64,000 bases of DNA from positions 62,001 to 126,000 of the forward strand of contig NDFF03000080.1 of assembly GCA_002150815.3 (NCBI GenBank). The letters run 5' to 3'. Position numbers and translations under genes: made by a program. Source of the DNA: Grammothele lineata. Taxonomy: Eukaryota > Basidiomycota > Agaricomycetes > Polyporales > Polyporaceae. Every line of letters begins with the position of its first letter. Position 1 is the first letter of the stretch. A model generated the notes under the pieces. It was given only the letters and a program-made list of their open reading frames with translations, had not been told where the DNA came from and ran no database searches. Positions 13,149 through 25,726 of the stretch are shown one piece after another.

Positions 13149-15546
13149 TTTCGGAAGAGTTCTAGTTCGGAAGGAATGGGTAGGGAATTCATATATAACC
13201 AGTTCTTGCGAGAGGCCCATAAACGTCCAGAGGGCTCATTTCGCCGGAACGCCGATTGCTAAGCCACAGAGTAGCATAGGCGTGAAGTCAGCCGAACAAT
13301 CACCTCGCAGGCCGAAGAGCGCCAGCGGGGGCCGATGCATTGACGATAAGCGGTGGTGCGCCGCGCTGCGAGTCATTCCAGTGGATCCGTAGAGGCGCAG
13401 GTTCGTGCCGAAAGCGATGAAAGGAACAAGTGGGGTGATGCGTCTCAAGCCGGCAAGTAATCGCCACTAGGTTGCAACGAGAGGGAGGGAATATTTGGCG
13501 CGAAGGACTGAGCTTGGCGTCGGCTCCGAACAAGTCGTACCGGCACGCACTTGGCTGGCAGGCGCGTCAAGGTCGTGATGGTGACAACGCGTCTCCGTCA
13601 CGCGTGTGTCACGTCTTATTGGACGGCCTAAGACGGTGTTGAGCGAAAGGGCTGCAACCAACGGGGGTTGATCCCGCCGCGCGATGTTCTCCGATGTTCC
13701 GCGAGTTCTCATAAGGTGACCCTTCTAGAATACGTAGATGACAGTTACATAGCCAGCACGCATTCCCTGTCGGACGTGACCCCAAGTTTCGGCGGCCGCG
13801 CCAAGTTCCAATTCCTCCGACAGTAATCGGGCCTCGGGTGTTGTCGTCTGACATTGGAGGCTGTCGGATCCTAAGCCGTGCCGCGTACTGCGTATCTCCA
13901 CCGTTGAGTGCAATTGTTGCTGCCCCAAGAACGCTTGACTACGGCCAATAACTGCGGCTGACTCCAGTCGGACGAGTTGCTGCGTGGCGGGCAACATCAG
14001 CTGGCAAAGTCTACGCTTCGCGTACTCTACCGCAAGCTGGATGGGCCCGCAGTTAGCACGCAAAAATATTGGGGTATACAACACATTCATACTCACTAGC
14101 TTGTCCTGAGATAGCTGCAGCATCCCTGAGCCCTCCACCTCGATTCCCCGCCCATCAGAACGACCTGGGAGTCCCTAGTGGAGCAGAGCTTGCGTCGGTG
14201 GATCTGCAGACGCGTGGATCCCCTCAATCTCGGCAGATGGCGGTTCCCCGCGACAAGCGCACCACCGAACGGACTAGAGGTGACCGGTGAAACCCTGGTC
14301 AGCATAGAACGTGAGCCGAGGCAGCCGAGGAGCACAAGAGTGCCGAGTGGACAGAGTCTGAGTATTGGATGTGCCGTCAATGGCGGTGTAGGGATCGCTA
14401 GTAGTGGAGTCATGTGTGATAGAGATGGCCGAAGACGCGCTCTGCGTGACCACATGAAGTAGCTCCTGTGAGTATATTGAGATATAGGAGAATATCAAGA
14501 TACTCACAGCTATCCCTAGCCTTTCATTCCTCGCGCAAACGACCCACAGCCCTCACACCATCTGCGAGAAACTCTGACTAAATCGGACACGGTGCCGGGT
14601 GGAAGCTTGATCTAAACGTCGCATTAAAGGTTGATAGCAAAGGCTACGCGGAAAGCTCGCAGAAGCAGCGGTGAGAGATTGGGCGAGCTGGGGAGAAGGG
14701 GGACCGTCGATGTCGTCGACTCGAAAGGCGTCTTGCGTGACAGAAAATGACGTCCACGGTCCGCCGCGCGGCGCCGGACACCGAGCGTAAGGCGCCAGGG
14801 ATGCCGTCAAGTACTCTTATCGGCATGGTCATCAGTACTATCAGCTAGTTATAGTTTTCAGACTCCGATATTGAACTCTTTCATCTAGGATAGCGCGCCA
14901 GGCTACAGTCAACGTCTTGCCTTTGACTCTGTGCTCAGCGAAGGTCGTCATGGATTGATCCTCGGTGCGTATCGGCCACTCTCCGTTCTCAACTTATACG
15001 TATACTCACAGATGTTACAAGCATAGCAATGAGTATCTACGATCATACGATCATGAAGAATGCCGGGGGCGCCCTCGCTCCATCTCCTCTCCCTCCTCAG
15101 GCTCTAAGTTCTAGTTCTCCAGCGCGCGTTCAATTCCCGCATCAAATTCCATTTCCACCTGAGAAGGTTTGTCTGCCTTTCTTCCTATAGGCTGCTCGCC
15201 AACCAATGGCGATGTCCCTCGTTCGCCACTACGACCACTCCTGACACACTGCGGCGATACACGGAGTCTTTTCCTGTCATCGTGTATTCCGTCAACGAAG
15301 TACATCAGTATGATCTACGGGCATTACGCGGCATGCTCGAGAGTGTCCCTCCACTCCTGGTTCGACGCCACGGCAGCGAAGCATGTCAGACGCCGTACCT
15401 TTGATCATCCGCTCCTTACGGGGTTTCCGCGCGCACACGCTCTGAAGAACAGGCGGTGTAGCGTGATTGGCAAATCTTTGACGGAGCGATGAAGAGAAGA
15501 GCAATTTGAAGGTGCGTTTCCCGTTGTAGCAGGAGTATTCACACTC
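13149..15546. other. Intergenic region, no supported gene
   Basis: Apart from the TATA box near 13192, no reading frame here shows a family motif or a coherent exon chain. Minus-strand frames of up to 137 codons around 13.7-14.5 kb have no recognisable content. The promoter of the isochorismatase-like gene must lie near the right end. Confidence 0.5.
13192..13197 (-). promoter_or_regulatory. TATA box of S33 copy 1
   Basis: TATATA lies 44 nt upstream of the start codon on the minus strand, at nearly the same spacing as in the other S33 copies. Confidence 0.6.
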
Positions 15547-16544
15547 ATGTCTACAGGAACAGTGTATGCGGCGTTTGTTAGTGGCGCCGGTAGTTGGTCA
15601 TCGTATAAACGGGCCAGCGACACGCCTTTGAGACCATCAGCGAACTCACTCGCTTGCTCTACATCCCTCTCACCTACCGAAGTTCGACGCCGCAATGAGC
15701 ACGAGTACGCGCTGCATTTTCCTGTCCACACCGATGCGCCGGGGAAATCTGATGACGGTGGTTTAGACACAGGCTTCAAGTACGAGCGCATTGACAAAAA
15801 CAATGTGGCTCTTCTTGTTGTCGATCACCAGGAAGGCCTCTATCAACTCTGCCGCGACCGCACGCCGATTGAGGTGAAGAGCAGTATCCTCGCGCACGCC
15901 GAACTTGCCAAGCTCTACAACCTCCCGACGATCCTCACCACCAGCGCAGAGACTGGTATGTCTTACCCCTGTTTTCTCTCCTTCCCGTCAGCCTCTTGAG
16001 TGCTGACACGTTCTTATGCCAGGCACGAACGGCCCCCTGCCCGCGGAAGTCATCGCGATGCACCCCAACGCCCCCTACATCAAGCGCAACGGCGAGGTCA
16101 ACGCCTGGGACAACGCCGACTTCCGCGCCGCCGTCGAAGCGACCGGCAAGAAGCAGATCATCCTCGCAGGGATCACGACGGACGTCTGCACGTGCTTCCT
16201 CGCGCTCTCGCTCGTCGAGGCCGGGTACAGCGTGTTCGCGAACGCGGACGCGTCGGGCACGTTCGACCCCGTCACCGCGGCGGACGCGACGGCGCGCATG
16301 CGCGCGGCGGGCGTGCAGGTGTTGTCGATGTTCGCGGTCGCGTGCGAGTTGATGCGCGATTGGCGCAACACCCCGGGCACGCCGGAGATGATGCCGTACT
16401 TTGACAAGTAGGTCGCAGCACGCTATGAGTGGTGTCCTGGAGTGCTGACGACTTGAGCTTGCTTTCAGGTATCTTCCGCAGTATGGAATGCTTGCGCGCG
16501 CGCATGACGCGGCTATTAAGGACGGTACCCCGTCTGGGTTGTGA
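15547..16544 (+). CDS. Isochorismatase-family cysteine hydrolase, YcaC-like
   Basis: Exons 15547-15955, 16023-16407 and 16469-16544 give 290 codons. The core begins with ALLVVDHQEGL (catalytic Asp), continues with the YcaC-like KRNGEVNAWDN and TGKKQIILAGITTDVCTCF, which carries the nucleophilic Cys, and ends with a short C-terminal extension. Family members hydrolyse amide or ether bonds of small metabolites; the physiological substrate of YcaC-type enzymes is generally unknown. About 75 residues precede the conserved start (FKYERIDKNNV), which is longer than usual, so the annotated ATG may be wrong. An acceptor-like CACAG at about 15767-15771 suggests a possible 5' intron instead. No signal peptide, so probably cytosolic. 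Confidence 0.88.
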
Positions 16545-16631
16545 TCCCCGCCGCTCAGTATCAATGTCGTCTGTAGGGCCAACGTCGGATACGTAGTAGT
16601 CTAGGGTACGAAATTCAGTGGCATTCCCGAC

Positions 16632-18924
16632 CTAAAAACTCCCAGCGGGAAGGTTGTCCATAACCATCTTGGTGTTCACTCCCAGCCAGATGTCGAAATC
16701 GTCATCCATCTCACACACCGTCTCGCCGTCGCCTTCCGGAAGCTACAAGTCCCTCGTTGTCATCCCGCCGCACGTCCGCAAATGCGATGTACGTACCGTC
16801 CCGTTGACCATGTACGCGCGTATAACGTCATCGATGCAGCGCGATCTACCCGCCTGGGACGTGTGCTGTGAGAGCAAATCAGCATCCGCACGACACGTGC
16901 ACATGAGAAGTGACGTACCCCGAATCCGTTCATGCGCACGAGCGCCGCTTGGCCCCGATGAGAGTCGGCCACGGCCTGTGCTCCAAAGAACGGCGTCGCG
17001 GGGTCGTACTGTGATCCAAGTGAGCGAGCTGAATGCGCTAGGAGAAAGCGAGACACATACGGTGTTACCGATGACCAGAATGTCATTCGCGAGAGTCTTA
17101 TTGAACGGCCCCGTGTAAGACTCGACGGCGCGCGTGGGCCAGAACGCGCAGTAGTATGAAGCGAAGGGGAACGCGGCCCCGACTAACAGAGCTGTCAGCG
17201 CACGTCCTCCTAGAGAGACTAGCGATTAGCGAGAGTACTCACACATGTGCGACTCGTTCCGCGCCGACGCGATGATGCCTTCGAAGACTTCTGCCATTGT
17301 CGTGTTCTCGGGGATACCGTCCCCGCAGAGGATCGCTGGGGTGCTGTATGGCGTGGTATCGCTCGCAGCGCGTTTCCGCAAGGTTGACCCAGTACCAGGA
17401 GAAACAAGAGGTACACCAGCAGCGTTAGCTTCCAAAGCAACCTCAGAGGCGACCTGCGGGAGGGTAGTGGTAGAGAGGCTGAACCAATCAACGGGATTGT
17501 ACATCTCTGTGCGCAGGAGTACTACGAACAAACACCAAGTCAGCACGTCTGCTCGTGAACGAGCTGGAGGAGAAAGAGCGGACGTACCGCGGATAGCGCC
17601 AGACGTCAGCGCAGCTGACTCGTTCGCATACCAGACGTCACGCGCGGTCTCGAGCAGCGCCTGAATGTTGTCGTTGACCTGGAGCGGTGTTTGCCCAGTG
17701 GACGTCAGGTTGCAGTGCTCAGGCCCTGCGAGAGCACAGCCGGTGAAGAAGCCTTTGTACACGGCATCCGCGGCTACAAGTTGCTGCCCCCATGCCTGAC
17801 AGGGAACGTGGTATCAGCGGATATGGCTGCATCGAAGACAGAGCAGGGAAGCATACGAGAGATATAGGCTCTTTCGCGATAATCTCCGGATCCGCGACGC
17901 CGTCCAGGATCACTCGGCCAACGCGCTGCACGATAACAACGACGTCGTCAGCCTCTGTTAGACGAGCGAATTTACTATTGCTCACCTCAGGGAACATCCC
18001 CATCAACCACGACCCCAACACCGTCCCATACGACAGCCCGATAAAGTTCACTTTACTCCCCAGCCCATCCAACGCGTCCGCCAGCACGACCAGATCCCGC
18101 GCCGTCGCAGCCGTGCCGACATATGGCAGGAACTTGCCCGACGCACCTGCAGCACACCGCCGCCCGAGCGCGGTGTACTTGTCCTGCATGATTGGGGCTT
18201 GGGCGCGGAGCGTGGCGAGGTCGCGCGCGTCGGTGAAGTTTCCTATCATCTCGATCCCGTGCGTTTCGATAGTGCCGCTGAAGAAGGCGGACTCTTCTTG
18301 GGGGGAGTCGAAGCAGAAGACGTCCCCCGGGCTGGTGGGGGGGCATACGCGAAGGCAAGGAATCAGCGTGTGGTAGGAGGGCGCGATCGGGGAAAAGGGA
18401 GAAGGGGTAGGCGGAAACGTACACAGTGAGCGCACCGACGCCGCGCGGGTCCCAGCTGACGATGTCGTACACACCGCCGGTCTGGTTGAGCAGGAGCGCG
18501 CGCGTCGCGTTCAGGGCTTCGATCCCGGACACGCCTGGTCCACCTAGAGCGAACAGTCAGTCGTCACACGTTGGACGGCTGGGAAAGGGAGATGACGTAC
18601 CGGGGTTCATGAAGACGGTTCCGCGACGTTCGCTCGTCGCGTTGGCCTTGATTACCGCCAGCTTGGCGTATCCTGCGGAAGAGTCGTGATAGTCCAGAGG
18701 GACTTGGAAGAATGCGCAGAGGAGCGACGGGTCGGCTACGGAAGCTGAGCATGGGTTCCATTCGATTGTAGAGTTGCTGGGGGTACTCTGAAAAAGGAGT
18801 GCGTCAGCGATGTCGTTCAGAGCTAAGGAATGTAGGAAACGCATTGACATACGCTGTTCGTGTTACTGCCGTACGCGATGCTGGATGCGAGAAGAGAATG
18901 AAGAAGAGAAGAAAAAGAAGGCAT
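16632..18924 (-). CDS. Secreted S33-type alpha/beta hydrolase with TAP-like C-terminal domain (copy 2)
   Basis: The start at 18924 opens MPSFSSLLHSLLASSIAYG, a plausible signal peptide; TATATA (18981-18986) lies 57 nt upstream. Conserved features in order are STIEWNPC, the oxyanion loop MNPGGPGVSG, SWDPRGVG, the nucleophile elbow GLSYG, QRVGRVILDGVADPE, the acidic motif YDPATPF and His in the HTSQAG segment. The last exon ends at 16632-16634. Exon 4 runs straight through the sequence that forms the separate 11-nt micro-exon in the other three copies, so this copy lacks that intron. Same predicted role as copy 1: extracellular peptidase-like hydrolase. Confidence 0.88.
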
Positions 18925-18980
18925 CGCAGCTAAGAAAGAGGGGAGAACGATAACCTCTTCTCTCTGCATCGTCCAAAAGT

Positions 18981-18986
18981 TATATA
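18981..18986 (-). promoter_or_regulatory. TATA box of S33 copy 2
   Basis: TATATA lies 57 nt upstream of the start codon at 18924 on the minus strand. Confidence 0.55.
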
Positions 18987-19678
18987 CCCAGTCGAGCAAG
19001 CTCGCCTTCGCCCACGACTGCGCGCGAACGTGCAAAGTCGCTCCTCACACGGGCGGGCGACCCCGCGCCGCAGTGCCGCCCTACGGCACTCCCGCCTCGC
19101 TGGGTGGCATAGACGGCGTAGGCGAACATCGAGTTGCGACAATGGGCGCGATCATCCTGGGTCTGCGACCGCAGGGCACAACGAACGCCCCACGAGTGAG
19201 CGCAGGCGGCGCGGCGGGAAGCGCGCACAGCTTTCGAGTCGCCGCGGACTGGGATCAGCACTGGCTTGAGTGGGCTTGGGAGTGTCGTACTGCGGGTCGT
19301 CGTCCATGTGCGAGATCAGGGTTTGGGAGCCAATCCCGCAGTCTTGAGGATCTTTCGAAAAGCGGACGGGGCGCGAGCGGACGAGCTTGCTTGTTGGGCC
19401 CCGCATACAGGTGACAGCGCGCGAGCGAGGTGATGACGTCACGCGCGGCGCTACGAAACGAGAATGAGTTATGCGCACTATGGCTAGACCTCGTCGCGAA
19501 TAGTATTTTGTGTTCGGGCCTCCGATGCAGGAGGCGAAGACTTCACAGACTGACCATCGCGTGCAGAGAGATGAAAGGGGGGCGCATATAGAGACGTGCA
19601 AAAGACGCGACACTGAGCCCTACGGAATTTGTAGACCATCAACATCAACGCAACTAGTAGGAATGAGCACTCACCTAA
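18987..19678. other. Intergenic region, no supported gene
   Basis: No motif-bearing frame, RNA gene or repeat was recognised between the promoter of S33 copy 2 and the end of the F-box-like gene. Confidence 0.5.
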
Positions 19679-20846
19679 TCACTCCCCGGCGTCCCGCCAC
19701 TCCCTCCAATCCCCGTACAACGCCCTAATCCCGTCCGTCCTCCCCTCCGGCCCGTCCTTCTCCGCGCGCCGCGACACGAGCACGACCCTCTCCCGATCAT
19801 ACTCGTACCTCCCCGCCATCTCCGCCAACACACTGCCCTCTCCCTCTCCGTCCCGGTCCTTCTCCTCGTAACACACGATCTCCATCCGCTCCAGCCCACG
19901 CGCCCTCGCATCCACACACCCCAACTGCTCAAACGCAAGCGCAACATGCGCCGCGCTCGAATACACCCTCCTCACCCTCCTCACCCCCCTCGCGCTTACG
20001 AGCGCCAGCACCTCCGCGTCAGGCATGAACGTATCCAGCGACGTCACCTCCCTCAGCTCGCAAGGCAAATGCCTTGCGTCGAGCGCCCCGTGCACGGGTC
20101 CCAGGAAGAGCGCGCAGGGAGGGGGGGAGGGAGCTGGAGAGGCGCGGCCAGGCGCGTTGGCCGAGCGCGGCGATGCCGAGGGCGCGGAGGGAGGGGAGGC
20201 GCGTGAGGAGGTGGTGGATGAGGGTGATGGGCCAGGAGGGGGAGTCGTAGGAGAGGTCGTGCGGTGCCGCGGATGTGCGGGTGGGTCCGAGCCAGAGGGT
20301 GTGTACGAGTGAGGCGGGGGACGGGGAGAGGGAGGGGGTTGTGGAGAGGAGGGGGTCTTCTGTGAGGGAGTGGGCGAAGCGGACGATTTGGGTGGAGGTG
20401 GTGAGGGTAATGCGGGTGTAGAGCTTGGGGAGGACCCAGGCGCGCATCGTGCGGCAGACGAGGGAGACAGTCGTGCCAAACGAGAAGTCGTTTGTCACTG
20501 CGTATTCGAGGACTGTGCGGGCCTCAAATCAGCATGTAGCACCGGCGGCACATGTACACAGGGAGTAAAGCAGTGGTTCCAACGGGCCCGCGCAAACATA
20601 ACGATGGACTCGTTCGTTCTGAACGATAGAGAAGCTCTGGAAGTTTTTGGCCTCGAGGAAGATAAAACGAGCTCTGAATGGGGCATAGTGATCGAAACGA
20701 GATTGGTACTCACTCTGCTCGCGCAAATAATGTTGATACCGTCACTAAAACTATGCCTGAGGTCGCTAGCCGCAAAAACTCACGATGCGTATAATTTCCA
20801 GAGGAAGAGCGTGCTCCAAGACGACAATATGTTCACGGACCGGCAT
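19679..20846 (-). CDS. F-box-like hypothetical protein with an apparent frameshift
   Basis: Exon 1 (20846-20784) encodes MPVREHIVVLEHALPLEIIR, resembling the start of an F-box (LPxEII), followed by GTGAGT. The body resumes by about 20510 with LEYAVTNDFSFG and SLVCRTMRAWVLPKLYTRIT, typical of basidiomycete F-box-like proteins. A middle exon is not resolved. The reading frame must change near a run of seven G on the plus strand (20121-20127): upstream the frame reads PSLRAL, while downstream the sensible frame continues FLGPVHGALDARHLP to the stop at 19679. This may be a real inactivating indel or a sequence error in the homopolymer. Function is unknown beyond possible ubiquitin-ligase adaptor. 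Confidence 0.5.
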
Positions 20847-21779
20847 GCTGAAGAAGTTCAGATCGGCGAAAGATCGCAAGAGTGTAGAGGAATGCTGCAA
20901 GTTGTTCGACGCTGAAACCTAGAGGCTATGTGGAGGGAGAAGGGCGAGAAGAGGAGTAAGCGCAGGTATAGAACGCTTCAAGAAGAGAGAGACCCTTCGA
21001 GCTATCTGTCCGGAGTCGCGAAGGAACTATGAACTTGCTGCGGACAGCCATCCGACGCCCACCAGAAGTCGAAGCTAACGGCGATGGGCGTACGGCGGCA
21101 TGTACTTAGGCGCGGGCGAGTGAAGGGCGTCTGAAGGGCGTCACAGACCATGGAAAGGAAAGAAAAGAGCAGCCTACGTTTCGCTTTGAAGAGCCAGAGC
21201 CAGACGAGCAGTAGCCAGGACAACGTTGGTGTGAGGAAGAATTGAAGCGGACGCGATGCGTATTGGCAAGAGTGAAGCGGGAGACGCGTGGTGACGTCGA
21301 CAACAAGACGCTCTCCCCGAGAGCGCCCGTACCGGTTCTCCCCGCGCCCCGGTTTCTCCGGCCCGCACATGGGTTACCTAATCCAACGCGTCATTCCTTG
21401 AAGGCGTCCAGCGCAACCGTGACGCGCCGTCTTTTCCTCGACTCAACACTCGACTCGCGGGAAGGCTCTTCCACCTCTCTGAGTGGCAGAACATGCATCT
21501 TGCCGTGCACTCATCGCTCGGTCTTTGACTTTGCGCCTCAAATTTCGACAGGCCTGTCCAAGGCCCCCGACTTCGTCCGGAGCGACTCGGAGCTGCGCTT
21601 GCCTGCAGCTCCCTCCGAGCTGTGCGGCGACTCTTTGCGGTACGTCATGCCAGCCCTATTCGGTCTCTATACTCGCCTCCTGACCGTGATCCTGTCGACA
21701 ACCACAGCCCTGAGCTCGCCAAGTCCCTTGTGGCCGTGCACCTGTCACACTCTCAATCGCGTACCTCCTCCAATGCAGT
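20847..21779. other. Intergenic region, no supported gene
   Basis: A plus-strand open frame (21242-21871) spans part of this region but is Ser/Pro/Arg-rich and has no family motif. Its end overlaps the duplicated promoter block of the S33 tandem pair. Confidence 0.5.
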
Positions 21780-22046
21780 CCATGCTGTGCTCGCCATCAC
21801 TAGCAAGCATCATGGCCACACCAAGCCGTCCCCCTCCTCGTCCCCGTTCCGAGACATCCCGCACCCGCTGAATGGACCGCAGCTTATACGACGCGCCGCC
21901 CGCTGTCAGCCGCCTCCTTGCGAGACCATCCTCGCTGCGGCCGGCCCCAGCGCAGCTCCACCACGCGCATGGCTACACTGTCGATCGAGGTCGGCAGGTC
22001 GGCCTCTAGATGCTTGGACGACGCACGAGGATGTTGCTTGTACGCA

Positions 22047-22052
22047 TATATA
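22047..22052 (+). promoter_or_regulatory. TATA box of S33 copy 3
   Basis: GCATATATAC lies about 55-60 nt upstream of the start codon and is conserved in the tandem copy at 25671-25676. Confidence 0.65.
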
Positions 22053-22106
22053 CATGGAGGCTAATCGCGTTTGCCTCCCGTGCCGCAACTTCAGCTTCAC
22101 CCCACC

Positions 22107-24786
22107 ATGACCCGTTTTCTTTCTCGCCTGTCCACCTACTTTAGTGGATCTCTTGTTTCCGCTCATCTTGCCACGGCCAGCGTCGCGCCTCCGAATGGTA
22201 CTAATGTGAGTCGCATATCTTCGTACGTCCTACCTCACTGACGCTAATTGACTTCCGTTTCGCAGATCTCGACAATCGAATGGGGATCATGCAGCAACTT
22301 CTCCGCTGTGACCGACCCCGCCCTCGCCTGTGCACTCTTCACAGTCCCGCTCGACTACCACAACGCCTCAGCGGGCACGGGCCAGATTGCGGTCGCGAAA
22401 GTGAACGCGACCGTCTCACCACGCCTCGGAACAGTTTTCTTCAACCCAGGTGCGTTTCGCCCGTCCGAGTCTCGCTCGCCCGGTGCTAATCGCGAGTTTC
22501 TTTCTGCACGCATCAGGCGGCCCGGGCGGATCCGGACTGGAGAACCTGAACGACCTGAAAGACATCCTGCTCAACTTCACCGGCGGCCAGTACGACGTCA
22601 TCTCCTGGGACCCGCGCGGTATCGGCGCCTCGACGTACGCTCCTCTCGCGCCTCTTTTCTCGAGTCCCTTAGACTAACTCGCCTCTCCCAGTCCCGGAGA
22701 AGTCTACTGCTTCGACACAGCAGACGAGTACACTTCCCTCTTCAACGGCACCGCGCAACTCAACGGGATCGAGATGACCGGCAACTTCACCGACCCCGCG
22801 GACCTCGACGCGCTCTTCTCCCAAGCTGGCACCATGCAGGACAAGTACACCCAAGCGGGGCGCACGTGCCTCGAGAAGAACGGGGACGCGCTCAAGTATG
22901 TGGGCACGGCGGCGACGGTAAGGGATATGGTGGCGATGGCGGACGCGATCGAGGGTGCGGGGAGTGAGGTGAATTATTATGGGATCTCGTATGGGACGTT
23001 CGTTGGGGAGGTTTTCTTGACGTGTGAGTGGCTGTATGCGTGCCGAGTATCGTCGAATGTGGTTTGCTGACGACGCGCGGTGACGTGACAGTGTTCCCTC
23101 AGGTATGATCTCATCCGATCGTCGATGCACGCGTTACTCATTCATAACCCAGCGCGTCGGCCGCATAATCCTCGACGGAGTCGTCGATCCCTTCATCTGG
23201 GGCAGCACCGAGATCGCACTCGTACGTCCCCTTCTCCCTCATCCCACATCTACGTTTCGCATTCTTCTCACTCCTCCGCCACCACCAACAGACCTGGAAA
23301 GACTTCTACGTCGACGCCGACTCCACGTACCGCGCCCTCGTCGTCGGCTGCGCCCTCGCCGGTCCTTCCGGGTGCCCGATTGCCAGCGCGAACGTCACGA
23401 CGCCCGAGGAGGTCGACGCGGAAGTGCAGCGTGTTCTCAAAGCTGCGCACGATGCCACGCTCAGGAACGCGAATGCGGGGGTGCCGATAACTTCGGGTCA
23501 GATCCGGTGTACGTCCCCCCCCCTCCCCCTCCCCCTCCCCCTCTTTTTCGAACATCGTATGCGACGGACTGCGAGCTGATGCGACTACGTTATGACGCTT
23601 GATAGCGGGATTGTACGCGCAGCTGTACTTCGCATCGACTTGGGCGTCCTTCTTGGATACCTATTGGACCACAATTGTGCAGACCGTCGAAGCAGAGAAC
23701 GCGACGACTTCGTCCGGGACGAACGTCACCTCCCGCGCCCTCAACGCGCCCTTGGACTTTGAGCCGCTATCCAAGAGGTACGTCTGCACCTTCTTTCTTC
23801 CCGACACCCCCAGAGGTGATTATTACCCCGCATCCGAGTCTTCTGCTGACGCTGCATATCCGGTTGCCCCAACGAAGGTTCGCCCCCACATGGCAGAAGC
23901 GTCAATCCACGACCTCCGACAACTCGACGGCGCAGAGCCCGTCGTACGCGCAGGCAGCCGTCCTATGTGGGGACGACGTCGACTCGGACCCCGCGAAGAC
24001 GAACATGACGGCGGTCTTTGAGGGGCTTGTGGGTGCTGCGAGGAATGTTTCGCATATGTGTACGTAGGAGCGTTCCTTCTCTCGCGCATGTGCGCGCGTT
24101 GTTCTCCGTATTGAAGCTGACTTCCACTCCTCGCGCGCGCACGTAGTCGGCTCGACCTTCCCCGCCTCCGCGTACTACTGTCCCACCTGGCCTACGCGAG
24201 TCGTTGAGCGCGCGTCCATCACGCTCAACGAGACCCTCGCGAATAATATTCTTATCATCGGGAACACGGTACGTCCTCCCTTTCTCCTCTTCCCCCGCTC
24301 ACGCTTCAGTGTCTCTCGCGCGAAGGAAATGCTGACGTCGGGTACGCGCACGCTGTATAGTACGACCTCATCACACCCTTCCGCGCCGCCAAGCTCGTCT
24401 CGGACCACCTTGGCGCGCAGGCGACACTCGTAAGGCTCGACGGGCCAGGGGTGCGTCGCGTCTCCCCTGCATCACTGCTCGACATTCGCTCGACATTCAA
24501 CGCTAACGGCGTTTTTTGAATCGCCTTTCAGCACACCACGCTCGGCCTCAAGTCGGCGTGCATCACCCAGCTCGCGAACGCGTATATGGCGAACGGCACG
24601 GTGCGTTTTCCATGCCCAATCATCTCCCTGCGCGTGCGACGTGGTGGAAGTGAGCGAGAGCTGACACGCGCGTCGCAGCTTCCAGACGGGGACGACACGG
24701 TGTGCCAGGCCGATGCGGACTTTGAGATCTTTCCGGGGGTGAACACGGAGGCGATCATGAAGCGCGTGCCGAGCGTTGGATTCTGA
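22107..24786 (+). CDS. Secreted S33-type alpha/beta hydrolase with TAP-like C-terminal domain (copy 3)
   Basis: Thirteen exons sum to 591 codons: 22107-22205, 22266-22449, 22517-22634, 22692-23023, 23092-23102 (11 nt), 23153-23221, 23292-23508, 23606-23777, 23878-24059, 24147-24268, 24361-24450, 24532-24600, 24679-24786. The leader MTRFLSRLSTYFSGSLVSAH is hydrophobic. FFNPGGPGGSG (oxyanion), GISYG (nucleophile Ser), YDLITPF (Asp) and HTTLG (His) form the triad. The protein is rich in N-glycosylation-type NxT/S sites, consistent with secretion. Relative to copy 1 and copy 4, the residue after the acidic Asp is Leu instead of Pro. Intron 7 carries a C5T microsatellite (about 23515-23542). Likely an extracellular peptidase. 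Confidence 0.92.
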
Positions 24787-25070
24787 GAAGGTGCGCGTCC
24801 ACGCGAATCGATACGTGCTGCAGGCCGAGGCGCGCGGGTGAGTGGATTGCTCTGTGACGCGCTCGTTGTGTTTAACGTTGGGATTTAGGAGCTACTCGTG
24901 CTTCGACTGCACCGCATCAGACCGCCGAAAACGGTACCTTCTCCCCTGTCGCGTATACGCGACAGGTTCAGCGTGCTCTCCGCGCCTGTCAGCTACTGGC
25001 TCTTATCCCCGATCACGCTTGCTTTACGACTCGTCCATGTAAAGTAAGATTCTTATAATGTACACGATCT

Positions 25071-25404
25071 AGCATCTTCTAGTCCATCTCCATATCTTCA
25101 AACTAAAGCTAGAAGAGTTTGAACGCACGTATGCAACGCTCGTATCGGAAGATATGTGCGTACATCAAGATCCTTGTGAGAGGTTCAAGCCTCATATCTA
25201 TTCCTCGGTTACCGTGTGTTCTAATTAACTGTGCCTCCTGACCCCAACATGCTGATGAGTACGGTTTTATTCGCTATACAGTACATCGCAGCGCTTGTGC
25301 ATTACCCCCGTCGCTATCCCGCGGGTATGCCCGTACAAACCCGAACTCGCGCTCAAAAACCCGCTCACGCAGCGGGTATGTACCCGCGGGCCGGGTAAGT
25401 GCCA
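25071..25404. other. Spacer between tandem S33 copies
   Basis: No gene is seen. The spacer lies between the 3' tail of copy 3 and the repeated promoter block of copy 4. Confidence 0.5.
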
Positions 25405-25670
25405 TGAACCTGTGCTCGCCATCACTGCAGAGCATCACAGCCTCCCCCAGGTGTCTCCCTCCTCTCGGTATTCCGCACACACTGAATGGACCGCAGCGGC
25501 GGCATACACAACGCGCCGCCCGCTGTCACTCGCTTCCCCGAGAGGCCATCCTCGTTGCAGCCGGCTCCAGCACGGCTCTATCACGCGCACGGCCACATCG
25601 TAGATAGAGGTCGGCAGGTCGGCCTCTATATGCCTGGACGACGCTCGAGCCTCGATGTTGCTTGTACGCA

Positions 25671-25676
25671 TATATA
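25671..25676 (+). promoter_or_regulatory. TATA box of S33 copy 4
   Basis: GCATATATAC lies about 51-56 nt upstream of the start codon, matching copy 3. Confidence 0.65.
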
Positions 25677-25726
25677 CGGATGCTAATCGCGCTCGCCCCG
25701 TTTTGCAATTTCAACTTCACCCGACC

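Noticed and set aside
21242..21871. Plus-strand open frame of 209 codons
   Set aside because: Ser/Pro/Arg-rich composition, no family motif, and it runs into the duplicated S33 promoter block.
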